From Clostridium sp. (GTDB lineage Bacteria; Bacillota; Clostridia; Lachnospirales; Lachnospiraceae): a DNA stretch of 44,724 nt. How positions within the stretch are numbered: position 1 is the first letter of the stretch; each line of letters begins with the position of its first letter. The stretch covers positions 1 to 44,724 of the forward strand of contig JAISOV010000005.1 in assembly GCA_031275405.1 (NCBI GenBank), written 5' to 3'. The notes under the pieces are model-generated. The model was not told the origin of the DNA. It was given only the letters and a program-made list of their open reading frames with translations, and did not search any database. Below are positions 1-7,971 of the stretch, piece after piece. The translations under genes and the position numbers were made by a program.

Positions 1-190
1 TCTGCCATAGGGATCATCCGGCTGATGAGAAGCAGCGGAGCGGCTTCTGAGGAAAGGCGCCGCTCTTGCGCCGTGAAGGGATGGCAGGAAGCGGCGCCTG
101 CTTCTTGTCCTATGAAATATGTGTCAAAAATTAGCTGAATTGAAAGGCTAATTGTCCACGAACACAAAAAAGTTCCATTGGAAGGAACAA
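1..190. other. Left-edge spacer with GC-rich inverted repeat
   Basis: No gene is visible here. A perfect 10-bp inverted repeat (AGGCGCCGCT at 55-64 and AGCGGCGCCT at 90-99) could fold into a hairpin, perhaps the end of a gene to the left of the window. There is no clear T-run after it, so calling it a terminator is a guess. Confidence 0.3.
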
Positions 191-237
191 CCTGATATCA
201 TGTTTTTTGTCAAGAAAAACAAACAGGAGGTTCACCA

Positions 238-351
238 ATGGAACAAATTAATAGTAGCACAAAACGGAAAAAACACAAGCATATTTTGCGAGATGACCGA
301 TACGTTATTGAACAAATGTTGAATGCAAGGCAGCCCGAAGCGGCGATAATT
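238..351 (+). pseudogene. IS30-family transposase, N-terminal fragment
   Basis: An ATG at 238 with a good ribosome binding site (AGGAGG, 9 bp upstream) opens a frame of about 38 codons. It is basic and begins the helix-turn-helix region typical of IS30 transposases (a KHKHILRDDRYVIEQML segment). The frame then enters foreign sequence and stops at a TAG shortly after 370. Its natural continuation, beginning around IGCTPKTLTREIKHG, is found about 4 kb downstream at about 4306. The two pieces together give one nearly complete IS30 transposase. The join position is approximate, because a few bases at each end could belong to either partner. Confidence 0.6.
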
Positions 352-437
352 GACGACAACAGCTTTTGCGTGTAGTCAAGGATTGCTTCAGGTTCCTCAA
401 TCCCCGACGTACACGCAAGTACAATTTCATTGTCCAA
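352..437 (-). pseudogene. Phage gene fragment, 3' end lost at the IS30 junction
   Basis: A minus-strand frame starts at ATG 437, directly downstream of the 104-residue phage gene, with about 28 plausible residues (MDNEIVLACTSGIEEPEAIL...). It then reads antisense through the IS30 transposase start. The phage part therefore ends near 352. The protein is too short to identify. Its position suggests another small gene of the phage head module. Confidence 0.4.
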
Positions 438-449
438 AATAATTACCCC

Positions 450-764
450 CTATATTGAAACAATCGCGTCGCTCTCCGTGTACGCCGTGGTACTCGGAGG
501 GTAGCTCGATGTCTGTTGCTGAAACTCCAAGCACAGCGGAAACACTTGCGCAGTGTACCCCTGTGAAGTTGTTTGATAAAGCGGACTTAACCGAAAATTC
601 GACACCTCCATAAGCGGATTACCCGCCGTTCCGTCCCCTGTCAGCGTGTCATCGTGGGAAACAGCGTCTAACCCGCCGCCCGGAATTTCTGCGTACCCAT
701 TTCCACCCCAGTACAAAAGGCGTTTGCCTATCGGGTCATAGACTGGTTTAATCATTCGAGCCAT
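450..764 (-). CDS. Small phage structural protein (hypothetical)
   Basis: A 104-residue protein starting at ATG 762-764 behind a GGAGGG ribosome binding site. The start overlaps no gene, but it sits directly after the stop codon of the head morphogenesis gene, as in a translationally coupled phage operon. The segment DDTLTGDGTAGNPL resembles the TLTGDGT-A-PL motif frequent in phage tail and fibre proteins; that is a family-level resemblance only. No enzymatic motif, signal peptide or membrane segment is visible. It is probably no longer expressed in a useful context, since the surrounding phage module is truncated on both sides. Confidence 0.5.
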   Translation of the reverse strand: MARMIKPVYDPIGKRLLYWGGNGYAEIPGGGLDAVSHDDTLTGDGTAGNPLMEVSNFRLSPLYQTTSQGYTAQVFPLCLEFQQQTSSYPPSTTAYTESDAIVSI

Positions 765-1739
765 TTAATTGCCCTCCTTTTTTGTTTGCCACGTGGCTTC
801 ATAAGGGTCTTTCTCCCACGGCAGTACAACGTCGTCAATGCCGAATATCGGTAACGCCATACAGCGGCATTGATAGTCTTCTTTCGGGTGACATCTTCGC
901 CCTGTTTTAGCGTCAACAATCGGCGGCTCGGCTAATTTGAACCGCTTGTTATTCAAATGCCTGTGACCGTCACGGACGCGGTTGTCGTCCATTGTGCGCC
1001 AGATATATCCGCTCACACCAGCGTCGCGGTATTGCTCCTGCGTTATCTGCGCGTTCAGCTTTGCGGTCTGGTCGCGGGCAATAAAAAGGGCGTGGTTCTT
1101 ATCCACGCCATAGGCTTCCTGTATTTGCTTCACTATCGTCTTGCCTGTCGAGCCGTTCAGGTAGCCTGTTTTAACAAGCTCTTTCATCTTGCCGAGCGTT
1201 TCCTGCGGAAGCGTCTTAGTCAGCGCGACGTTATCAGCGACCCATTTGTCTGACAGCGTCCGGAACTTCAAGCCGCTGTAATAGTCGGTCATTATGTCAA
1301 TGCCGAGCGTCCGCTTGACGACGCGCTTCCATTCGGCAACAGTCAGTTTGCGCGTGAGCTTCGTCAGCTTTTCAATCCTGCCATAAAGGTCAAACAAGCC
1401 CTGCCGCTCTACGAGGTCTTGACTGATTTCCTCAAACAGCGTTTCAAGCGACGTGCCGAATGCGGCTACTTCCGCGACCGTTCGATTGACTGACGTGGGC
1501 TGTTGCCCGTCGTCTGCCGCGTCCGCTCGAACACCGTTTTCAAGTAACACACGGAGTTTCGGCAAACGCTCCGCAAGCGCGGCGTGGAACACCCGCATAT
1601 AGGCGTTCACTACGCGCTCATACTCGCGTTCAAGGCTGTCGGGATAGCGCGGTACTACCTTGCTCACGAGTATCCGCTTGCGTCCGAACTTCTTCTTGAC
1701 GGCTTCTCGCGTCAAGGCTTGCAGGATTGCTGTGTCCAT
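765..1739 (-). CDS. Phage head morphogenesis protein (SPP1 gp7 / Mu gpF type)
   Basis: A protein of about 324 residues. The C-terminal half carries the typical signature of minor head proteins: an ARDQTAKLN helix, then a YIWRTMDDNRVRDGHR segment with the spaced D-x-R-V-R-x2-H residues, and a late Cys pair (CRC). Such proteins enter the procapsid with the portal and take part in early head assembly. ATG 1739 is preferred over the GTG at 1748, because an AAGGACGG ribosome binding site lies about 10 bp before it but almost touches the GTG. The gene lies downstream of the portal gene, the usual order in tailed phages. It is intact, but belongs to a module truncated at both ends. Confidence 0.75.
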   Translation of the reverse strand: MDTAILQALTREAVKKKFGRKRILVSKVVPRYPDSLEREYERVVNAYMRVFHAALAERLPKLRVLLENGVRADAADDGQQPTSVNRTVAEVAAFGTSLETLFEEISQDLVERQGLFDLYGRIEKLTKLTRKLTVAEWKRVVKRTLGIDIMTDYYSGLKFRTLSDKWVADNVALTKTLPQETLGKMKELVKTGYLNGSTGKTIVKQIQEAYGVDKNHALFIARDQTAKLNAQITQEQYRDAGVSGYIWRTMDDNRVRDGHRHLNNKRFKLAEPPIVDAKTGRRCHPKEDYQCRCMALPIFGIDDVVLPWEKDPYEATWQTKKEGN

Positions 1740-1846
1740 TGTTATCACCGTCCTTTTGCGTTTTTTGCGGCTTCAATCATAAATTTGTTGCTATGCAGAT
1801 ATTCAAGCCCTGCAAGCGTAATATGCGGTGATGTCTTTCAGGCAAA

Positions 1847-1877
1847 ACAAAAACGCCGCGCCGTTTGGCGTGACGTT
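1847..1877 (-). terminator. Rho-independent terminator (minus strand)
   Basis: On the minus strand an 11-bp stem (AACGTCACGCC with GGCGCGGCGTT, one wobble and one mismatch) around an AAAC loop is followed by a T-rich tract. It lies after the 91-residue phage gene and before the head morphogenesis gene. It could separate the two transcripts. Confidence 0.5.
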
Positions 1878-1904
1878 TTAGTTCTCAACCGTATTAAACG
1901 GCGT

Positions 1905-2180
1905 TTAACTCAACGCCATTTCTCTGTCGTACTCGGTGCTGTCATACGGTCCGTGTATGAGGTTCACAAGCCGCACAGCCATATCGCCCCGCTCTGTAAG
2001 CGATCTGTCTCCCGCTCTGCTTGTCTCGTCGATTTCAACCTCACAACACTTTTCGTATAGGTCAACCAAGCCGTCATCTGATAAAGCATTGACGGTTTCA
2101 CGGCTTAATCCAAACTCGCTTTCAATGAATGAATAATCTTTGTCCTTAAAAGCAAGCGGAGTATTCACAAGGGTATTCAT
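1905..2180 (-). CDS. Phage hypothetical protein
   Basis: A 91-residue acidic protein between the portal fusion gene and the head morphogenesis gene. ATG 2180 is chosen because AAGGAG lies about 9 bp upstream; an alternative start two codons earlier lacks this spacing. I do not recognise the family. It has no membrane segment and no Cys-His metal motif beyond a single CC pair, and looks mostly helical. Its place in the operon suggests a small phage or antitoxin-like accessory protein. Antitoxin to the adjacent nuclease-like tail is only a speculation from position. Confidence 0.5.
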   Translation of the reverse strand: MNTLVNTPLAFKDKDYSFIESEFGLSRETVNALSDDGLVDLYEKCCEVEIDETSRAGDRSLTERGDMAVRLVNLIHGPYDSTEYDREMALS

Positions 2181-2195
2181 AAGCAACTCACTCCT

Positions 2196-4310
2196 TTATT
2201 TACCCGTCCACATAACCGTGACGATATTTCCTGAATCGCGGTCAACGACTAATCCCGCTCCGTTTTCCTTGTACACATCACATTTCGGGTTGGTTTTGCT
2301 TTTCTCCGGCGTTTTCGCCATCATCTGCTCAATTCGGTTAGGCGATACGCGCCGTTCCGCAATGCGTTGATATGCGTGTATGGAAAAACCTGTAATTTCC
2401 GTGCCAGTTGACGTTTTCTTGCCAACAATGCGAGCGTTGTACTTTTGCTTGTCTTTCGCGGACAGCGTGTGGTTCTTTTTGCCGCTCCCTTTCGGATAGC
2501 GTCCGCTACCATCACCGCCGTCGAGTTGTGGTGTGGTTTTGTTACTGTTTATTATATCACTTTCACCCTCGTTTGTCATGAGGTTTTCTGAAATTTTATC
2601 AAGAAATTTCAAACTTTCGGCAAATGGCGGGAATAGCTTCCACGTTCCCGGCATACCGCCCGGCATCTCGTCCAACGGATAGAACGTAGGCGACTTTATT
2701 TCCGCGCTTGCTTTCGGATCGCCCTCAAATTCCGTGCAGAGGTAAATAATCGGTTCTCCGTACTTGCCGCCCTCAAAATCCGTTATCTGTCCTATTCTCC
2801 GAAGATTCGTCGGCGTTATGCCGAACTCCTCTTGCGTTTCTCTGATAGCGGCTTGCGCGGGCGTTTCGCCCTCTTGGATATGCCCTCCCGCGCCACAGAT
2901 GAGCTTGTTGTCGGTTCGTGTTCCGCATAGTATGCTCTCGCCTGTGGGGTTCAACACGAGAACGCCAACGCTCGCGTCGGTGTCTTTGCCGTCTGTATTT
3001 GATACACTCGGCGGCGTGAGTTTGACAATATCATTAAACTCCGTAATGTTGCTCTCTGTATGTCCAAGTTCGCGCAAGTATTTTTTCTGTTGCTTATTCC
3101 GCCCCTGCGAGGGACTGGCTTCGTAACTGTCAGCGTCGGGCAGGAAACTCTTTGCTTTTTCGCGCCGCTCTGAACTGCTTTTATTCTTATCCCCACTCCC
3201 TTTCGGGTAACGACCGCTACCCGGTCCGCCGTCACCCCGTGAATCTGCTCGGTCTGCGCTTTGACCTGCGGATAACGGCAACTCGAACTTGACGGGCGTA
3301 CCCGCCGGAATCGACGGCATTGCCGTTGTAGCGACAGGCTCTTGCATAGCGGCTTCAAGGTCGTCCTCCGGAATATCGTCAATCAACTTCTCAATGTCAA
3401 ACTCGTTATCGTCGGCAAGACCTTTCCGCACTTCGCTTGGGTCAAGCGCACCCATATCAACGTAAATCTGCGCCGTCTGCGCTTTGACATGTGCCGCTTG
3501 CGCTCTTGACTGGTCCACAGTCGCTTGCTCGATTTCACTCGAACTCCACAACGGATTGAACTCAATCCTGTACTTCGGCTTATCCTTAATCGCGCCTTTG
3601 GCAAGAGCGGAGCGTAAGATAACATCAACAAGCGTTTTGAGGTTGCCGCGCAACATCATCTTCTGAATCCGCTCAATGAGGTTGTAGTAATTTTCAAGGT
3701 CGCTGTTCCCTGTCGCGTTCATACCCGCAGGACTACGCCCGAACAGCACCGTCTGCGGGATACTCGTCACCGCCGACAGCATATTACAAGTTGTGTCGAT
3801 GATGTCCTTGACGCCGTTGAATTGCATAGACTTGAACTCGTAGCTCTCGCCGTCGCTGTCAATCGCTATGCTGTTGAGTATGCCCCTTGCAAGGTCGATG
3901 AGCTGTAACCGCTTCAACACCGACTGTTCGCCGTCCTCCGTGCCGACAATGCTTGAAAGGTTTTTCATAGAGTAAACCGCCTGAACGGCGCGTTCAAGAA
4001 GTTTAACGGCGTGACCGTGCGCGGTGGAACACTCGCGCAATTCGCGGCTTATGCGTTGGTATTCAGGTATTCCCCAGTAGCGCAGTTCGGGATTCATCGT
4101 TCGCTCCGGCATTGTGCTGTTGCAAAACGCCAAACAGCGGCTCGCGTGAACGGTGAAAAATCCGCTTATACTGCTTACTTGATAATACCGCGGTTGGCCG
4201 TAGAACATCGCGGTGTAGTCCGGCTGAACGATTGCCCTCTCGTAGACGCGAAGCTCATCAATTCCTTTGATTTTCTTGACGTTCAGCGGGTCTGTGAAGT
4301 TATCGGCTGT
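2196..4310 (-). pseudogene. Phage portal protein (DUF1073 type) fused to Nudix and nuclease-like domains, 5' truncated
   Basis: The open frame of 715 codons begins inside the portal domain; its first 11 or so codons (above about 4310) read antisense through IS30 sequence, so the N-terminal part of the portal has been lost. Portal-like sequence runs to about residue 320 (DPLNVKKIKG, RSPAGMNATG, FNPLWSSSEIE). A linker with GSGRYPKGSG (375-384) follows, then a Nudix hydrolase domain at about 455-590 with a full Nudix box (G-x5-E-x7-RE-x2-EE-x-G-I, 487-509). A second GSGRYPKGSG copy (612-621) leads to a C-terminal domain of about 90 residues with H656, Q659-R660 and ER motifs like phage BECR-fold (barnase/EndoU/RelE-like) nucleases. 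Fusion of accessory enzymes to head proteins could carry them into the host cell with the DNA; that role is inference. Confidence 0.7.
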
Positions 4311-5158
4311 ACGCCAAAGACGTTGACGCGTGAGATAAAGCACGGTACATGGCAGTATTTGGATGGTTTGACATACGAATACAAGCAGAAATATTCATGG
4401 GATGTCGCACAACGCAAACATGAGGAGAGCGGCAAAAACAAAGGTCGATACGCCAAAATCAACGGCGAGCCGGAGCTTAGAAAATTCATTGGCTTCCCTG
4501 TTGCAATTTCGGTCAAAACGCTGTACAATAACATCGACAGCGGAGAAATTGATGTAAGCCGCAAGGATTTGCTCCGCAAAGAAGGGTGGAAGCAGGAGAA
4601 GACAAAACCACGCAAAGCCGCCGACAATCTCAAGGGCGAAAGCATCCATAATCGCCCCAAGGAAGCCAACGACCGCAGTGAATACGGACATTAGGAGACG
4701 GACTTGATCGTAAGCGGTAAAGGCGGCAAACACGCGCTTTTGACGCTGACCGAGCGTAAAAAGCGGCAGGAAATAATAATACGCTTGCCGGATAAAACGC
4801 AGCGTTCGGTGCGGCGTGCGTTGGACAGATTAGACCGGCGGTATGGCAGTAAAATCAAGGAAATATTCAAAACGATAACCACGGACAACGGCAGTGAATT
4901 CCTTGATTTTGAGAGCTTGGAATGGTCGTGCAGGCATGATGGGAAGCGGTTTAAATGTATTACGCACATCCATACAGCAGTTGGGAGCGCGGCAGCAACG
5001 AAAATGCAAACGGAATCATCAGGAGGTTTTTTCCAAAGGGAACGGATTTTGGCAAGGTGAGTATTGCCAAGATCCAAGCGGTGGAGGATTGGATGAACGA
5101 CTACCCGAGGCGGATTTTGGACGGCATAAGCGCAAACGCGGCGGTGATGGCGGCATGA
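4306..5158 (+). pseudogene. IS30-family transposase, C-terminal part, with stop and frameshift
   Basis: Reading from about 4306 gives IGCTPKTLTREIKHG, the end of the IS30 helix-turn-helix, then a long catalytic region. Two lesions are visible. A TAG at 4692-4694 replaces the Trp expected in the EYGHW-E segment before the first catalytic Asp. A frameshift near 4945-4955 moves the reading frame to a downstream piece starting YYAHPYSSWERGSNENANG, which carries the last catalytic Glu and ends at 5158. The middle catalytic Asp is seen in TTDNGSEF. The downstream piece also shows the usual RRFFPKGTDF and DYPRRIL segments. The gene cannot make a functional enzyme without repair or recoding. Confidence 0.75.
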
Positions 5159-5360
5159 GGACATGTGGTTAAGGGGTTAAGCAGTAAACCGCTTAACGCC
5201 CTTGCAAGATGATATCATTGTGAGCGTTGTCAAAGTCGGGTCGTATTTGCTCCGCAAATCTCCACCCTTCCCTTGACAGGGATAGTATGACAAAAACTAT
5301 ATCAGGAGATGGACAATTAAAGTTACAACTCACCATCACTTCTTCGTTTAGTATTTCCAT

Positions 5361-6020
5361 TCAAAACCTCCTTTTTAGGGCTCTTCCGAAGCCTATGTTC
5401 CATAAAGGCTTGTTCGACCGGAAAGCCATACAAGCCAGTATAGCGAATAAGATACTGAAAACCAGCGCAGATAACGGCAGGATAAGATACGAAAGCACCG
5501 CCGGGATCTTAGCAACATACAAGCCACTGAAAATGACAATCACGAAGCCTAAAATACTTACATACTGCATATTCTCCCCGCCGAAAACGTAATAACCGCA
5601 TATGTTAAAGTTTACCAGGAATAATCCCAACGAAAACTGCATCAACGTAAGCCCCATGCTGAATGGATAGGAATCTTGGAAAACGGCGGAAAGGATATGG
5701 CTAATGATCCAGAACAAAATGGAAAGAAAAAGGTAGAGCGAATCAAAAAACAGGAATTTTGCCATGACGATACAGCGTGTTCTGACCGGAAGCAGTTTCA
5801 GGAATTTGTTTACTTCGTCTCTTGTCTCGATGACAAACGGCCTGCTCATGCTGACTAAAATGATCATAAACGGGAAGCTTGATATAAACGACGCGGATTC
5901 GTCGTATTTTCCATTGCATAATTGATAGACTGCGAATGTTAAGCAGACCGTGAGGAACAAGATCGCTATTGCCATCATTTTTCGTGAAACGATCCATTCT
6001 CTTTTCAGCAGGCTGATCAT
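5361..6020 (-). CDS. ABC-2 type transporter permease
   Basis: A hydrophobic protein of about 219 residues with roughly six predicted membrane segments and a short charged N-terminus (MISLLKREW), the form of small ABC-2 family permeases that pair with a separate ATPase. Residues near 50-70 include an amphipathic stretch (RPFVIETRDEVNKFLKLLPV) that resembles the coupling region of this family. The gene lies 12 bp behind the ATPase gene, so the two form an exporter operon. ATG 6020 has better spacing from GGGGAG than the overlapping ATG at 6023. The substrate is unknown; related pairs export peptides or lipids, or give resistance to them. No GntR-type regulator accompanies the pair. Confidence 0.75.
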   Translation of the reverse strand: MISLLKREWIVSRKMMAIAILFLTVCLTFAVYQLCNGKYDESASFISSFPFMIILVSMSRPFVIETRDEVNKFLKLLPVRTRCIVMAKFLFFDSLYLFLSILFWIISHILSAVFQDSYPFSMGLTLMQFSLGLFLVNFNICGYYVFGGENMQYVSILGFVIVIFSGLYVAKIPAVLSYLILPLSALVFSILFAILACMAFRSNKPLWNIGFGRALKRRF

Positions 6021-6032
6021 CATGGCTCCCCC

Positions 6033-6755
6033 TTATTCTTGTGGTTCCGGTTTCCCGTCCGTCAGAATGCTTTTCAGAACGCTCCGGAGATGGCCGGTAT
6101 CGCTCTCATGCAACAGGATTTCTTTGCTTTTATGAAAGAGCAGGCTGCCGTCGCTGATCAGAATGATTTGATCGGCTAGCTCTTCCACATCCTCCGTCAA
6201 GTGTGTGGAAAACAGAACCAGGGATTCCGGATCTCTGTGTTCTTTCAGCACGCGGTAGAAATCATCCCTTGTCTCAAGATCCAGGCCGGACGTCGGTTCG
6301 TCTAAAACAATGTATTGATGTCTGGACGACAGGCAGGCCACAAGAGCCACTTTTAAGGCGGTGCCTCGGGAGAGCGCGGAGAGTTTATGGCGCAGATACT
6401 TCTCCAGACGAAAAGTTCTGATCAAGGAAGATTTTTCTGCCTCATCCCAGTTCTGATAAAAAGAACTCACGAACTCAAAGAATTCAGAAACTTTTGATTC
6501 CCTATAAAAAAACAGCCTGTCGCCCACATAGCCTAACTGCTGCAGGATTCTCTCCCTGTTTTCTTTGTAGGACAGCCCGTCAATGGAGATGGAGCCATCG
6601 TAGTCCAGCTGGCCGATGATGCAGTTCATCAGGGTGGTTTTTCCTGCTCCGTTTTTCCCAAGCAGCCCATAGATTTTTGAGCGATCCATTGTCAAGGCAG
6701 GAATATTCAATGTAAAATCCTCATACCGTTTTGTCAGATTCCTGATTTCTATCAT
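6033..6755 (-). CDS. ABC transporter ATP-binding protein
   Basis: A 240-residue nucleotide-binding subunit. The Walker A motif is GKNGAGKT (33-40), the signature is degenerate (LSRGT, 128-132, instead of LSGGQ), Walker B is YIVLDEP (148-154) and the switch His is H185 in STH. The length and the absence of a C-terminal regulatory domain fit ATPases of small ABC-2 exporters. It is the first gene of a two-gene operon with the permease at 5361-6020 and has its own promoter upstream at 6832-6860. What it exports cannot be read from the sequence. The R-for-G change in the signature is found in some members of this exporter group and need not mean loss of function. Confidence 0.85.
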   Translation of the reverse strand: MIEIRNLTKRYEDFTLNIPALTMDRSKIYGLLGKNGAGKTTLMNCIIGQLDYDGSISIDGLSYKENRERILQQLGYVGDRLFFYRESKVSEFFEFVSSFYQNWDEAEKSSLIRTFRLEKYLRHKLSALSRGTALKVALVACLSSRHQYIVLDEPTSGLDLETRDDFYRVLKEHRDPESLVLFSTHLTEDVEELADQIILISDGSLLFHKSKEILLHESDTGHLRSVLKSILTDGKPEPQE

Positions 6756-6831
6756 TCACCAAGTCACTCCCTATCCTATCACTGATCCGAAGCAGCGAAA
6801 CGCATGGAAAAATCTGCGAACCTATATCTGG

Positions 6832-6860
6832 ACGATAGCATGTCCTTTGGGCAATGTCAA
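6832..6860 (-). promoter_or_regulatory. Promoter for the ABC exporter operon
   Basis: On the minus strand TTGACA (6855-6860) is followed after exactly 17 bp by TATCGT (6832-6837). Transcription would start near 6825, giving a leader of about 70 bases before the ATPase gene at 6755. Confidence 0.55.
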
Positions 6861-6947
6861 CAGTCGAATCATAATTTTTTTCGGATTTTTAAAAGTTCGT
6901 TACAATATCCGATGCAGCAAAGCCGCCAAAAAGATCAAAAATTCCAC

Positions 6948-7083
6948 TTGCTTTTCTTTCCGCCCTATGTTAAAATACTTTTCGTTTGAGAACAACTGTA
7001 CGCGGCAGGCACACATGCCGGAAAGCGTTCCTAAAACATGTAAAGCGTTCGTTTGCATTCCGCTTCGCTGCATGTTCATGAAC
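6948..7083 (+). promoter_or_regulatory. Promoter and possible operator for the ACT-domain gene and hom
   Basis: TTGCTT (6948-6953), a 17-bp spacer and TAAAAT (6971-6976) form a plausible promoter. Downstream are two direct copies of AAAGCGTTC exactly 20 bp apart (7022-7030 and 7042-7050) and a perfect palindrome GTTCATGAAC (7074-7083). These could be binding sites for a regulator, perhaps the ACT-domain protein encoded next, but that link is inference. I see no T-box or lysine riboswitch signature in the roughly 270-base leader. Confidence 0.4.
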
Positions 7084-7250
7084 GCAGGCTGCTTCGCAGC
7101 GATAGCCTCCCCCTATGCCCGCCACTCAGCTTTTTGTATGTCTGAAGCGGGGAATGCATGTCTTCGTCCAGACACGATTCCCCAAGAACGTTCCCGAAAG
7201 CCTTCCGGCCAGAAACAGCCGGAAGCATGGAAAGTGAGGGCTTTCATTCC

Positions 7251-7694
7251 ATGGGAGAAGCCAACAAGTATTTTGTCGTGACCCAGAAAGCGGTGCCGGA
7301 AGTCCTGCTGAAAGTGGTGGAGGTCAAACGGCTTCTAGAAACCGAGAAAGCCAGGACGATCCAGGAAGCGGCAGACACGGCGGGGATCAGCCGCAGCTCT
7401 TTTTACAAGTACAAAGACGATATTTTTGATTTCCACGACAACTCCCGGGGAACGACGTTCACCCTTACTTTCCAGACGGACGACGAACCGGGAACCCTGT
7501 CGGATGTATTAAAGGTCATAGCGGCTTACCGGGCGAACATCCTGACGATCCACCAGAGCATTCCTATCAACGGGATCGCGTCCGTGAGCGTCAGCGTCCA
7601 GATCCTCAAAGCCACCGGGGATATTTCCCACATGATAGAGCAGATGGAGACGCAGAAAGGCATCCACCATGTGAAAGTGCTGGCAAGAGAATAA
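7251..7694 (+). CDS. ACT domain-containing protein (UPF0735/PheB-like)
   Basis: A protein of about 147 residues. A helix-turn-helix-like segment at about 33-54 (ARTIQEAADTAGISRSSFYKYKD) precedes an ACT domain from about 69 to 144 that ends in the usual beta strand HVKVLARE. ACT domains bind amino acids, and relatives sit beside homoserine dehydrogenase genes in many Firmicutes. It lies about 280 bp upstream of hom with a tandem repeat in between. A regulator of aspartate-family synthesis that senses threonine or another amino acid is a fair inference; direct DNA binding is not proven. Start is uncertain: ATG 7251 matches the usual N-terminus, and ATG 7227 is also possible. Confidence 0.75.
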   Translation: MGEANKYFVVTQKAVPEVLLKVVEVKRLLETEKARTIQEAADTAGISRSSFYKYKDDIFDFHDNSRGTTFTLTFQTDDEPGTLSDVLKVIAAYRANILTIHQSIPINGIASVSVSVQILKATGDISHMIEQMETQKGIHHVKVLARE

Positions 7695-7703
7695 CGTGAC
7701 GAT

Positions 7704-7910
7704 CCGGCAATGACAGCCGGACAAATCCGGCAACGGCAGCCGGACAAATCCGGCAATGACAGCCGGACAGACCCCGTAATGACAGCCGGACAGACCCCGT
7801 AATGACAGCCGGACAAGTCCGGCAATGACAGCTAGACAAGTCCGGCAATGACAGCTAGACAGACCCCGTAATGACAGCCGGACAAGTCCGGCAATGGCAG
7901 CCGGATGAAG
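7704..7910 (+). repeat. 23-bp tandem repeat, nine units
   Basis: Nine head-to-tail units of exactly 23 bp fill the space between the ACT gene and hom. The commonest unit contains CCGGC-AATGACA-GCCGG, a small hairpin with a 5-bp stem and 7-base loop. Some units have CCCGT in the left arm or GCTAG in the right arm, so not all can pair. The array lies within the presumed leader of hom. Related single motifs occur near 10648-10758, 39494 and 42128. Confidence 0.85.
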
Positions 7911-7971
7911 AAATGATGGGTACGTCCGCCGGAGACGCTTGATCGGACAGCGCGGACAGATGGGAGCAACA

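Larger units (their letters stand above)
191..5306 (+). mobile_element. IS30-family element, decayed, with a phage fragment nested inside
   Basis: Imperfect terminal inverted repeats are visible: the left end reads CCTGATAT then a GTTTTTTGTCA stretch (191-212), and the complement of 5288-5306 reads CCTGATAT then GTTTTTGTCA. Just inside the left end lies the start of an IS30-type transposase (238 onward), and its remainder lies at about 4306-5158. Between them, from about 352 to 4306, are minus-strand phage head genes cut off at both ends. The simplest reading is that phage DNA became lodged inside the transposase gene, although an assembly or rearrangement artefact cannot be excluded. The transposase also has a nonsense codon and a frameshift, so the element should be inactive. 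Confidence 0.6.

Noticed and set aside
191..5306. Complete prophage
   Set aside because: Only a head-gene fragment is present, cut at both ends, with no integrase, repressor, terminase or tail genes.
5361..6755. A GntR-regulated YtrA-type operon
   Set aside because: The ABC pair fits, but no GntR gene lies upstream or downstream.
6977..7250. T-box leader before the threonine genes
   Set aside because: The conserved T-box antiterminator sequence is not present; only short hairpins and direct repeats are seen.
7704..7910. CRISPR array
   Set aside because: Units are contiguous 23-bp repeats with no unique spacers and no cas genes nearby. The same holds for the 16-bp array at 30641-30735.
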